Of a DNA stretch of 64,000 nucleotides, positions 40,201 to 52,313 are shown one piece after another. The notes beneath the pieces were generated by a model. It ran no database searches and was not told the DNA's origin. It saw only the letters and a program-made list of their open reading frames with translations. Positions within the stretch are counted from its first letter, which is position 1. Each line of letters opens with the position of its first letter. Origin of the DNA: Varroa destructor. Its lineage: Eukaryota > Arthropoda > Arachnida > Mesostigmata > Varroidae. Location of the stretch: the NCBI RefSeq assembly GCF_002443255.2, contig NW_019211454.1:39267695-39331694 (forward strand), read 5' to 3'. A program made the translations under genes and the position numbers.

Positions 40201-42441
40201 AAAAAAGTCTTTTTTTTTTTTAAATTTAATCATTCTTTAATTTTATGAGCTTACAGAGTGCTCACAGATTTAAATTTTAAAAAGGACTTACATAATGAGG
40301 TATTATGTACTACTACATATATTATAACGTTAGAATTAGTGTGCACTAGCAACCATCATGTAGTTGATGATCACCCGTAGCCATCTCATTGAAACGACGA
40401 ATACAGTAAATAAAGAAGAACAATAAAGAATAAAGAAAAAAAATGTTTTCTCAGCAATCCCGTGACAACTTCGAACTCGCCCAGATGACGACGTCGACAG
40501 GTCGCGTTCTGCATCCAATCGAACAGATGACCGAACTGGGCGAGTCCGATGATGACGAACCGCTCCTATCGGGTTCGGGTCCAGTTGGACGCGAAAGTGG
40601 CCAGGAAAAGCTAGACGAGTGGGGAGATATTATCAAACATTGGAAAGGCAATGCTAAACCGAAGGAAGTCGATGCGCTTATACAAAATTTTGGGGTGCCT
40701 CAGGTTTGTATTATACTTATCAATCGTACCTCCGTACAGTGTTCTTAATTGTACTAGACCGTAGTCATATTCTAAAAAAAACTGCCGTTAGTAGAAACGG
40801 AAATGTTTAAAATCGGTACCAAAGGGCTCGATTAACTAACCAATCATCTATTAAGTAAATTCGTTGTACTTAACTTTTTGATTCAGTCACTCCGGTGCCA
40901 GGTTTGGCAGCTACTAGGTACATCCAAATCCGATATGGAGGATCACGAGTACTATCAGATGTTGGTAAAAAAAGAAAATTCTGCAGCGGTGGACCAAGCG
41001 ATTGAACGTGACATCCACCGAACTTTCCCCGGTCACGATTTCTTCAAGGAGACTCAAGGGCAAGAATCTTTGTATAGACTTTGTAAAGTGAGTGAAAACA
41101 TTTCTTCATTTTATATGTTTTATATATTGATTTTTCGATATCTTTTCGTAAGGGTTAATATGACGTTCTGCCAGCTGCTGCGCACATACGCGAATTGAAC
41201 TAATTTCCATCAATAACTGTTTTTTCCGTTCCTACTTGGCAGGCTTATTCGTTGCACGACATAGCGGTATCGTACTGCCAGGGCCTATCGTACCTAGCCG
41301 CAGCTCTCCTGCTACATATCCCTGAAGAGCAGACGTTCTTCCTTCTCAATGTGATCATGTCCAACGAGCGTTACAATATGCGCCAACTGTACCTTGACAA
41401 TTTTGAAACGCTTCACGTAAAACTGTACCAATTGGCAAAGCTATACAGCGAAAGAATACCCGAAATAGGCAGTCACTTTCGGGATCTCGGCGTCGAGCCA
41501 CACATGTTCGCATCCCAATGGCTGCTAACGCTTTACACTGCCAAGTTCCCGTTATACCTGGTAATTAACAATTGTTAATAAATTTTCAGCTTCACATATC
41601 CTTCCGTATGTTCCGTAAGCCAACATAGTATACAGTATTTCGTCATATTAAAGGGTAATATATGACATATTTTGATGCAATTTGACCTAAGGTTTATTTT
41701 CGAGATTTCATTTTATACAACATTAAGTCGATTTCTACGCAAACGTATCTCGCTTTTCCTTCTACGACAACTAGTAATTCAAAGGTATTCTACAATGGAA
41801 AAAAATCTTTAATTTTTTCTAAAAAATATTAGACCAAATAACGCCGTGTGTGTAGACTACTCAATGTCTCTTCAAAGCCCAAATAATGACCACCGCTCAT
41901 AAACAAGCAGCGGTGTGCTATTTATATTGTATTATCGTTATAAGAGGGAAGACCTTAATGGCATTTTATGGCACGTACACACACCCACACACAAATCTCC
42001 ATACAATTCAAATACCCCTGTAGGCCTAGCTATGTTATGTCGAAAGCTACGACAACAGCACGCATCAACTAGTTCTATGTGACGGATTTCTGCACTAGGT
42101 CGTTTGCCAGTGGAGTTTTAGACGGTGAGCTAGCGCTGCACATAGCCTATTGATTACGTTACTCCATTAAGACGAATTCCGATGTATTACAATATTTGCG
42201 AAAAGTACCGCCATCAAAGGCACGTATTTGCGTAAGCATGGAAAAAATCCAAAAAGAACGCATAAATCGTAAAAACATCTGTGCGCAACCTTTTTATGCT
42301 CAAGCGAATCTTGTGGGCTACATGGTAATCAGAACATATCGGTGTTAGTAATAAGTTGCGAACGTTTTTTAAAATTCTTATGCAGTCCGTTCTCACTTGG
42401 TTACCATTGAAGTATTTACAGTGACTGCTCAAAATGGTGCA

Positions 42442-42523
<82 letters not shown>

Positions 42524-44591
42524 AGAAAGGGGAGAGAGAAAGGAGATTCGAAGCGAAAAATATGAAGTAACCATATGAGTTAAAATAAGAAGTGAATAGA
42601 TAAGCTCAGCTTGGGTGGGATTTGCTGCAGTCTTGGCCGGTTTTTACTTTTTTGTCGAGCAACGATCGACTGCCAATGGAGGACGTCGTTATTGTTGCTT
42701 CTGCTGTTGCTTTTGTCTTTGAGCTGGACTGGGATATACTGCGTGTACCTGAAGATTTTACCTAGCTGATTGTTCGCAGGACACCACACTTATGCGAGCT
42801 AGCCTGTTTTGGGTACGTCATTGTGATTTTACAGCCTCATGAAGCGCAGTGCTTTTTGTTCCACCCTTGCAGGTGTTCCTCGTCCTGGACAACTTCCTTC
42901 TGACAGGTCCGGACTTCCTGTTTAAGATCGCCGTCGCTCTTCTTATGGAAAGCAAGCGCGATCTTCTTACCCTTGATTTTGAGGGTGTTCTCAAACACTT
43001 TAGGTGAGTACAAGACAAACGTACATGCAAACAATGAAACAGTGCTGTTTGGCCGATTGAGTTGGGATCAGGAAGCACTCGGCATTCATATGTTTATGAG
43101 GTACGAATAAACCTCTGTGGTAGTATTGGTAGTTTTATTGGTCAGAAAATTAATTAAAAAGCACAATTGTTGGTTTTTAAAAATCTATAAATCTAAAAGA
43201 TATACCATTGTATGTAAAAATATTCTTCATTAATACTTGCGTTAACATTGTGGTCTGTCTATTTGAAGTGAAAATTTGTTTACAAAAAACAATAATTCCA
43301 TGTAGATAATAGAAATTACAAAAATATTACTTTGTATCTTAGTTGGTTTTTTCATATGTTTTAAGAGTCAGGGCGTTAAGTGTATTTTCTTATCTTTATT
43401 GACTAATTTCATCGTTTAGGGTATCAATTCCGCGTAAATATCGCAATGAGGAGGCGGCGTTGCGTCTCGTCCGAACGGCGAACCACGTCAAAGTGAGCTC
43501 CGCCAAACTTAAAAAGTGGGAAAAGGATTTCCTACAGGAGAAAGAGGCAAATTCAGACCCTAAGGAAATTCGCCGGATGCTTAACGCGCAGCAACGGCTT
43601 GACCAAGAGAACGATGATCTCGTACAGGAGCTCATCTCTGTTCGTCTGGAGTTTACACGACACGTGGACGCCGCTCGGGACAGGTATATTTTATAGTCAT
43701 TATGATGAGGACGATAGTAATGATAAAAAGATTGATTATTTCCCACTTGAACATCCAACAGTGGATGGAACAACATTTATTGCTGTCAATCACTCAGTTG
43801 AAAACAATACATGGTATTGATTCTTTAGGATCGACGCACTGTCTAAGGAACTAGCATCCGCGCAACAGTTCGCGACAGATGTTTCCACCGAAAATCAGGA
43901 ATTGCGGGAACAACTCCAGCAGCTGAAGGAGATGTGTCGTCGAGAAGCGGAGACAGCAGAGGCTACCATTCGGCAGCAAGAGGACACGATTTTTGAATAT
44001 AAAAAGATCTGTGGACGCTTACAAGAGGTCAACCAAGCGATACAGGCAGATCGAAATCGAAACAAACGAAAGCAGAATGGCGAGGATACACAGGTGAGAT
44101 AGAAATATTTTATGCGTATATCAATACCAATTTAGATGTTAACCTCAAGGCTGGACGTAGTTAAACAATAGATTTTTCATTTAGTGCGTGCTAATATTAT
44201 ACGTTACTAGGTAACAACTAAATCAGCAAATCGAAGATAATGTGTCAATGCTCGCAGGCTCTAGAAGGAGTGTGAATTTCTATTCTGCGTTTTGTGTCTT
44301 AACGGTTTTTCACCATTATATGCCTTTTTTTTTCGCGATTTTGTTGCAATGCGTTCGTATGTACTATGACAGGAGGAAGAATCTGAGTTGGAGCAGCAGT
44401 TGCGAGAGCTGGAGCTAGAATTAGCACAAACGAAATTGGCCCTGGTGGAGAGCGAGTGCCATTGCCAGGAACTCAACCATCAGCTAGCGCGAAACGCCCA
44501 AGACAAGGAAAAGGCACAGGGTACGCCTTGGCTTAGCAAAACCATTCAGGGCATCATTAAAAAGCAAAATTCTCAGGTCGACTCTTCATGA
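37213..44591 (+). CDS. RABGAP1: Rab GTPase-activating protein 1 (GAPCenA family)
   Basis: A TBC-domain GAP that speeds GTP hydrolysis on Rabs; the family acts at endosomes, Golgi and centrosome. Coding exons: 37213-37425, 37537-37664, 37934-38094, 38237-38456, 39019-39338, 40455-40703, 40887-41087, 41243-41560, 42873-43003, 43420-43683, 43829-44093, 44373-44591. All junctions are GT-AG and keep frame. Counting from the ATG at 37223 it has 892 residues. A PTB/PID domain covers about 5-165, a KIF1-like (DUF3694) domain about 165-340 (IERCFGVLVSPGRHVRHSDM), and the acidic linker has DDDEPLLSGSG. The TBC domain spans about 420-645, with IERDIHR (catalytic Arg472) and YCQG (Gln507) both present. 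A C-terminal coiled coil (about 645-860) includes LELELAQTKLALVESECHCQ. Orthologues have over 100 residues before the PTB domain. The first exon here starts at an acceptor, so upstream coding exons may be missing or the ATG may be used. It is convergent with RFC3. Confidence 0.95.
37851..37905. repeat. TA-rich microsatellite in a RabGAP1 intron
   Basis: A run of TA units, a short T-tract and further TATATA units lie between RabGAP1 exons 2 and 3, close to the third exon's acceptor at 37933. Confidence 0.8.
39477..39576. other. 100-N assembly gap inside a RabGAP1 intron
   Basis: Exactly 100 N between the exon ending at 39338 and the exon starting at 40455. A round 100 is usually a placeholder for an unknown gap length. 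The flanking exons join in phase 0, so no exon needs to be missing, but an extra phase-0 exon in the gap cannot be excluded. Confidence 0.99.
42443..42520. repeat. compound (TA)n(GA)n microsatellite
   Basis: About 23 TA units (42443-42488) change directly into 16 GA units (42489-42520), followed by GA-rich sequence to about 42550. It lies in the largest distal RabGAP1 intron (41561-42872). It is likely to be length-polymorphic. Confidence 0.97.
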
Positions 44592-47508
44592 GCGGGAAAA
44601 AACTGAAAAAAGATAAAAGAATACATTTTTAATGGCAGGGTGAGTCTATGCCAACGATGCATTGTCCAACTGATCGACAGACAAAACAATTACATTTCAT
44701 CTAAAACCGTTGTTATTTACAATGACCCGTTGTTAGCTAGCGTACCCTTTCTTAATCCGTTCCGATAAAAGTGAGTGTATAATTAGTCAACAAAGTGCCC
44801 ACGGTACAATGCGCTGCAGTATTGTATGGCTCACCGATGCAATACGATGTCCAAGTGGCTGAGAGCTCTGTTGATTACATGTGTATCTCGAAGAATGTAT
44901 TCCATTTTCGTTGGCTCAACTGTTTGGCGTCACATTTTTCAGTTTTCATAAACCTATTCTGCGGTTGTGTCGTTTTGCAACGGAAAAATTCCACACATGG
45001 CTTTTCTACCCTTGACTGCTTAATCCAACAAACAAGTTTTTTTGGACACACACTCAGAAAACAATATACATCTAAAAAGTCTTTCGGTACAATGCAATAA
45101 AGCACGATAAATATGCGGGTAAAACTAACTAGAAGACTAACTAGGTAACGTGTGCAATCATATCGAAGCTCTCAAAGGTATCGATTTTTTTTTACAGTTT
45201 ACTCTCGCTTACTTGCGCAGAGTAACTACATATACGCAAACATGCATTCACAAACAAAGCACATGTATTCAAGTCAAAACCTGTTTGTTGTATAATAGTC
45301 CTGATCAGATCCAACGGACAAATGATCGTGAGACACTAGCGTGCTTTGCTTATTTAGCAAGCCTAAGTGGAATAATGTTATTTTTTGTATTCAAAACTGA
45401 AAGAACATATAAATTAACCTACTATGAAGCTCTAGACAGAGATTTATATATATGTGTGTGAGTATGTTGCGGTCGCAAACGAATGTAAGACAAAGCTAGC
45501 TTTGATGATAAGGTGGTTAACACTGTTAAAATCCGACGAACTGTATGTGTAACATATGATCTATTCATAATTCTAGACAGAGAATGGGGTGGCAAAGAGG
45601 TGGCAGTTAGAGAGAGATAGAGACGTACTTATTTTTATGCAAAAGAGATAATTAACAATATGATGCTGTGCTTATATCAAGTGCAGGGCAACTGTGCGAC
45701 GAGGGAATCACCAATTAAGATCATGAATTTATATATATTTTTCGATAACATACGTGCGGCAAAACTAGAAGACAAATGGCGGCAATTAAAAATGAGTGCT
45801 AGCCGATAGTTTTACCTCTTCTGTGGCAAGAACTTCACTCAGAAAGGGACATTGAGTTGCCTCGCTGGCAAAGAAAATTCGGATTTATTCACAATTTTGG
45901 TGTATTACTGAAATGAATCCTTAATGTACTGTCAATACCTTGATAGATTAAATGGAATAATAAGCGGAAGGGCGGAACGAGCACACGAAATGGTTAAAGC
46001 GCTTCTATACAATATCGGAGAAACAATACTTGTTTAGAAGTAAGGAAACAGAGCGCTTAGCGACTCTGAACAAAACAGTTTGTGCTCTACTGAGCTGTAC
46101 TGTTCACCTACCGTCATAAAATGTAGCCTTAACAGAAAATCTGCCATGGCTGCCCCTGTTTGATGCTAACTTTTTGTTAAATACTGTAAGAAACCTTTAT
46201 GGTAATCTTATGCTTTGGCGCTAAACTGCGACGAATGTTTAAAATGGCCACCGTGTGTAATGTGAAACAAAACAACTACGTTATAACTGCTGTGGTCGTC
46301 CGTTTTATCTACTTAAAAAACAGGGGATTTGGGCTACGACTAAAAATTGCAAATGATAATTTTACTTCATCGTTTTTTGGACAATATGTTATAAACGTTA
46401 ATAAACAACACTAAACGATGCAGGAAATACATGATGGATTACTAAAACTAAGAGAAATCTTTTGGATGGTGCATTCTTTTTTCTAACATCTGACATATTT
46501 TGATAGAGCATTAAATACATCTAATTCCGTTTGGAGATCTTTCGCTTATAAAAGCTCAGCAACTTAATGCCCGGGTGACGGTTTGTACCATGGCTACCGA
46601 CTGAACCCGAGTTTCAACCTCGTCTGACTCCCTTAAGTGGCATTGGAAGCTCGTCCAGGATAACATGATGCAATTGGATTATGAAGAACAAAATGAGTTA
46701 TCATTTTTAATTCCTTTTTCTGTTTCGCGTTCTTTATCGAGCATCGGTGTATTCAACATTAACGATACACTCCGTTGGCGTCTTTTGCAATAGGTCAGAA
46801 CAGTACCTTATATGGCTGTATAAATGTCTAGTTAAATATTTTTCTTACGCACTGGGCATAAAGCTGCAATTCTTACATACGGTTATATTCTTCAAAATTT
46901 TTTAAAGTTGTTTATGAATGCGTATGGATGCCATCCACTCGTAATCACTCATAAAATTAAAGGCAGCTTCACCAAACGTACAATAGAAATATATGTACCG
47001 TATATATAATCCTGGTGCATCTTTATGATTACATTTATATTCTTAATTGATGAATTCTATATAGATCCTGCCTAATTTTGAATATAAATTTATGCTAAAT
47101 AGAATGATACCTCGCACTCTTATTTCAAGATATTTCGTTTGTACAAAAACAAAGACTATCAATATCCGTGACGTCTCATCGGTTAACGGTTTTTCTCAAT
47201 GAACTACGTAAGATGAACATCTTCAGTCATAAGCGTGCAGTTTGATTCCATCATCCTTGTAAAAACACTTCATATAGGATATTTCCAATGCAGCTTGAAG
47301 AATCTTAACGGTTTTCAGCTATCATTTAGTAGATAGTATTCCCTTCTTGTGCATTGAACATGTTGTGTCAAAGCTATCATTTAGTAGATAGTATTCCCTT
47401 CTTGTGCATTGAACATGTTGTGTCTAGTCGGTCCTTATCCGACGAGAAAAGGTATCCCGAACTGAACAAGATGGTTAGCTTAAACGAGCAGCTTTATCAA
47501 CAAGCAAT
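44592..47508. other. convergent 3' flanks of RabGAP1 and RFC3
   Basis: No supported coding frame. The first part presumably holds the RabGAP1 3'UTR and the last part that of RFC3. Short frames such as 44795-45105 (both strands) and 45150-45461 have no domain content. The 55-bp tandem duplication at 47317-47424 is listed separately. Confidence 0.5.
47317..47424. repeat. tandem duplication, 55-bp period, just 3' of RFC3
   Basis: A 53-base segment beginning AGCTATCATTTAGTAGATAG and ending CATGTTGTGTC occurs at 47317-47369 and again at 47372-47424, identical, separated by AA. It lies about 85 bases beyond the RFC3 stop, so in the RFC3 3'UTR or just past it. Perfect identity means a very recent event or an assembly artefact. 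Confidence 0.95.
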
Positions 47509-50500
47509 TCAATCAAACATGGCGACGGCCTCCTCTTGGTATTCACGATACAGAGCCATGTATTTGGCAATGAAGGCCTCGATGTGAAAGATGGGCTTTG
47601 ATCCGAGCTGCATCCGATGTTCATAAGTTGCGGCCTCTGATATCACACGTTTTTTTAAGGAATCATCGGTCTTCTCCAGCAATCGCTGAACCAGCTCCTG
47701 CAATATACAAGAAACCAAATATTTTTACAAAATTTAAGTCCGAACAATATTTTCGAAAAAGAAAATTTTAGATGTAGAAAAACCAGCATTGTTTTTCATT
47801 ATTAGTTAAAATAGATTAATCGCATGATGTTTTATTTTCATAAGATATATAGTTTTACTGAACTACCGAAGAACTTCGGTGATTTTGAAATCAACATAAT
47901 ACAGCTGTACATTACAAAAACTTAAACACTAAATTTCTAATATTTTCCAGGACCAAAAAGTACTTTGATCTTGGTCAATTTCGATTCATCCCAAGCTTCT
48001 CAAGGCCTAGTTCAAAAGACTTCTGCTGATATAAATGAATTGCAAACTTCGTATATAGGTTTGCTTATTATTATTTTCTAGATAATAATAAACAAATCTA
48101 TAAAAATAAACATAAAAATGTTAATTCTTGTGCATTGTTTTTATTGTGCGTTTCTACAGTTGAAATAGTACCGCTGGCACTTTACATCAAGTTTTTTGTC
48201 TTGTTCGAGTGCTACATTAAACATTACTCTTATTGAATCTAACCCGTATTTATGAGTAACACTTCTTATAAACTAAATTACCGAGTTCGCCATAAAAGTA
48301 AGCTACGGCGGTGAAGCAATCCTTACTCTATGAAATTACTCGCCATCATTGAGAAATTATTTTACACACGCAGAGTGATTAGCAGAGGGGTCATAATACC
48401 TCAAAGAGTAGCTGTGGAGGTACAAGATGTGATAATAATTCATAGATCCGTTCCCTGACAGCGAACAACTTTTGAGGACTTTGTTCTTTGATGATTTCGT
48501 TGGCCGTATCTCGGATGTACACTTCCCAATCCGGTAGGATGACGTCTTGGTTAGGTGCGAACGGAAACCTTACATCGTAAATTCAGCCAAAAAGGAAAAT
48601 GAAGTTTAGTGCGTAACTCACACGAAAGCGATGACAAACTGCAGTCCATCTTTTCTGTTTGCATTCCGACGAATGTATGAGAAAAGGCTTGACGTAAAGG
48701 CAAACCCTTGAACATATTTTGGAAGGGCATGTGCATATACTAACCGGTGCAGTTGTGAAATAAACCACATTTTCGCTCATCGAAAGATATAGCAGAATTT
48801 ATTTCTTAAGACACACTAACAAAAATTTGTCGGGATACAATGCCGTGCTCAGTCTATATACATACATACTGTTTAACACGGATAGCCTCAAGCATAAGAA
48901 TGGCCTTACGCAGATTCCCATATGACTCTGCGGCGATACGTTTTGCTAACTCCTCAGGTAAAGACAGATTTTCCCGCTTCGAGATTCCTTGAAGAATTCC
49001 CACCTACGAGTTCAAAATGAACAACATCGGAAAGAACAGACACAAAAGCGGAATAAACCAAAAACACGTCTGCCTACTAGAAAAAGTAGGTTAAACGTTT
49101 TATGCTGTTCTGCATGAATAACATCGTTCGCTAGGGCTCTTTGAAGAAGCAGCATTAAAAATGCTAAATCAATGTAATCCTCGATTATTACTTGAATTGT
49201 TCAATACGCGTAAAACTGGTAGCTTCTCTTTTATATAAATGCAATAAAGGCAGTCCAACATTTTTGGTATAAAACCTAGTCACGCCGAAAAATAGAGAGA
49301 ATTGAATCTGAACTATGTTTTCTTTAAACAAAAGTAGAGTAGTAGTAGAAGTAGTAGAAAAGTAGAGGGAAGATTGTAAATGGTGACTCAGCTTACAATT
49401 TCATGTGCCGTGGGAGCAGGAACCCGTAGTCCAAGACATCTGCTCCGAATAGCTGGAATAACCTTCGTCGTTGAATTGCACATAAGAATAAGCCTACAAC
49501 TTGCCATATATTTTTCCATGGTACGACGTAATGCGTGCTGGGCCTCTTTTGACAATCGTTCAACTTCAGTAAGGATGACGACTAATGAAAAAGCAAAGGA
49601 AAACAATAAGTGTCAAGAATTCTAGAAACAAATGCGTAATTTTAAGAATGTATCTACTTATAAGCAAATTTTTGTAAGAGTGCGATTTTGCTATTTAGCA
49701 TAACACGATAATACATTCGGAAGTACTACAAAGGGTACCTTTGAACGTTTTCTTGCGTTCTTCCTTATCTTGTTGAGCTTGGACAGCGACATTGTGAGTT
49801 TGAGCGATGCCCTTTAAGAGCTCCTGGATGACAACTCGATCCTGATTTCCGACATCTGATGGGTTCACTTCGATATGATAGTTCGAAGATAACTGAATTA
49901 TACAGATCATCAAAAATTCGTGTAAAATACATAAAAACAATAAAATATATAAAAACAAATAGCGATCTAAAAGGCCAATTTGTTGACTGATTCGGCAAAA
50001 AAGCTTGGGCTTGGTAACCTGACCTCTTGATTAATCCTTGAAGCACAACGTACACGTGAAATAGACGTTTCATATAATGATGCATCGAAATAAGAGGATA
50101 AATAGAAAAAAACCCGAATCGACTGACTGGCAGCCATTATACCGTTCGAAGTTCGATCTTTTTTTTGCTTTGTGTCGTAAACACTTGCTGCTCGATCCTC
50201 AATCTGTCAACGCCTCCGCCATAAAGTTCCTTAAGAGTCGCCATGACGCGGGTCTTCTTACCCGAACCAGGTGGACCATAGATCAGAAGGTGAGGCAGGT
50301 CGCCACCTTGGGCCTACGGAGGATATGTATTATTACAACGTTAATAATTTGTTCAGCAATGGCGAAATGAAAAATTTCTCGGTTATAGTTTAAACTGATC
50401 GTATATGTCATTTAGAGAAAAATAATGCGAGTCTAATGTTATTATCTATAAGAATAACAACAAAAATAGAGGGGCCCAGAGCGCTTTATCTAATTACTAA

Positions 50501-50835
50501 AAAGTACAGTGTTATTCTACGTATATCAGCTATTAAAGTAAAAGTAAGAGTAGAGCTGAGTAGTCGTTGATGGAAGTATTTACCTGGCGACTTTTTTTTT
50601 TGCTATGGCTAAGACTTGTAAGCTGAAATGTTCTACGATATATTTAGTGAACTGTGCTACAATCTCTACGAACGAATTGAAAAAAACAGTCTAAATACAG
50701 GTAGCTAAAAAATCAATTGTACCGTATTATATGAACGCGTATACTTACTAATCGTTTTAACCATGCCGCCTGCTTTTTGTGATAATCGATGCTGTCTAGA
50801 TCTCTAGGCCGGTACTTGTCCACATACAGGGTCAT
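47509..50835 (-). CDS. RFC3: Replication factor C subunit 3 (38-kDa clamp-loader subunit)
   Basis: RFC3 is part of the pentameric RFC that loads PCNA on primed DNA, and of the Rad17, Ctf18 and Elg1 variants. Minus-strand exons: 50835-50749, 50313-50143, 49892-49739, 49581-49397, 49003-48870, 48568-48400, 47697-47509. All junctions are GT-AG and in frame; the total is 362 residues (human 356). It starts MTLYVDKYRPRDLDSIDYHK, the usual RFC-box start. The Walker A loop GPPGSGKK is at 42-49. The Walker B position reads LTEVER (about 141-146), lacking the DEAD-type acidic pair, as is normal for this subunit. EAQHALRRTMEKYM and CNST (sensor 1, 172-175) follow, then the SRC arginine finger at 184-186. 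The collar ends with AATYEHRMQLGSKPIFHIEA and FIAKYMALYREY. The small insert VAVQAQQDKEERKKTF before Walker B is longer than in human. The gene is complete and looks functional. Confidence 0.97.
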
Positions 50836-52238
50836 AGCTACACGTTACTAAAATAATAACTTTATTTAAAAAAAGAAAATTGAAAAATAGCTATAATGAT
50901 TCACAAAAGCAACAATTTGCCGTTGTGGTAGCTTTTGCTACGACAGCTCACATTCAATGTTCCAAAGCGGTTTGGCGCTAAAGTAGATACCGCACACAGC
51001 TGGCTTTCAATCTAGTACTCGTGATTTCTAAACACCGCTTATTTTGAATAGTTCTATTGAAACTAAGAGTCAAGTATGTATCTATAAACAATCGATTATT
51101 TATATATTAACATGTTTACTTTCTGCGCAAGCGTAGAGATGAAAATTCAAGATAAAAGATATAAATAACTTCACATTGATAAATAACACTGGACTAGTTC
51201 GGTCAGCTGATCAGGTGATGATTCGAATGGTTCGCGGCGGTGGTCAGATCTATGATACTGCTGATTTAGCAAGTATAATACTCTAGAGTAAAGTAAAAAA
51301 TACTTCGCCGCGGCAAAATTTAGCACTATAAATTGAATTTTCTAGTGTAACAGCACCGGCAAAGATGGTAACCATATAACCAAAATAGCATAGTTATCAT
51401 TTTAGCAGCGTGTTTATATCATTATTAACACCATGTCGTTTTTCAAACTATATTGTGTAGTCAGTTTTAGTAAAAAAACGTGCTGACTTCAGTATATATG
51501 TTATTATAGCCTATACTAGGCTAGTCGACTGTCTTTTTTTCTTATCAAAGTTATTTCGATATTGTTTCCTTTCGTCACTACGTTTAGGACCTGAGTAAAT
51601 ATGTATTTATGTGAACGGTTTCCGTTTAAAAAGGCTTCGCTTTGGCTAAAATTATCAAGTTTTTTTTTATAAAAAATAATTGTTGAAGTGCCTGTTTTTT
51701 TAGAAATGCTGGTCAACTTGAAATACAATTTTAGCTGAACTTGGAAAATTTTCTTTCTATAGCTTTCGATGCGTTAAAACAGAATATATTTCAGTACATT
51801 CTATCAAACATAAATAAAAGCTAATTTTTGGACGATCTCTGTGCCGAAATTTCTGAGACATGCTGCAGATAGTCAAGAACACCATAAGATTTAAGATCAA
51901 CAGCCTATTGCGTAAACTAGTTAAACTCACCGTTTGTTCACATGATAGTGATTGAGTGTGATTCAAACGGCGTTTATTAGTTAGAATCTATAATATATGA
52001 CACATGATGGTACATGATATATAGAGTGAACGAACCTGGCACATATGTGCATATTTATGTGGGTCTGGCAAATCTTATCAAGGCAAGATATATGTTTCAT
52101 ATTTTTTAGTAGGTAGAGATGGTCCGACTGGAAAACTGTATTTTGAAAATCTTATGCTGTGACAAATTTTACTTTGAAAGACTGATTTTCGTGTTTACAC
52201 AGGAGACTGTTCGCTCCATATTAAATGTTAAAATGATC

Positions 52239-52313
52239 GTCCTCGTAATGGTCTAGTGGTGATATCACTGCCTACAAAACAGGGATACCTGGGCTTGTTG
52301 CGAATTTAAGAAC
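52239..52313 (+). repeat. degenerate tRNA-like sequence (Asp/Glu-like head)
   Basis: GTCCTCGTAATGGTCTAGTGG resembles the 5' half of eukaryotic tRNA-Asp/Glu, including the A-box TGGTCTAGTGG. CTGCCTACAAAACAGGGA could form a poor anticodon arm. The expected B-box is degraded to GGGCTTGTTGC. Most likely a tRNA pseudogene or tRNA-derived SINE remnant. Confidence 0.5.

Noticed and set aside
42818..43078. Minus-strand frames opposite RabGAP1 exon 9
   Set aside because: Antisense shadow of the TBC-domain exon.
47354..47587. Plus-strand frame opposite the RFC3 last exon
   Set aside because: Antisense shadow of a firmly identified exon, extended by the tandem duplication.
52239..52313. Functional tRNA-Asp or tRNA-Glu gene
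   Set aside because: The T-arm/B-box and 3' acceptor strand do not match; only the 5' half is tRNA-like.
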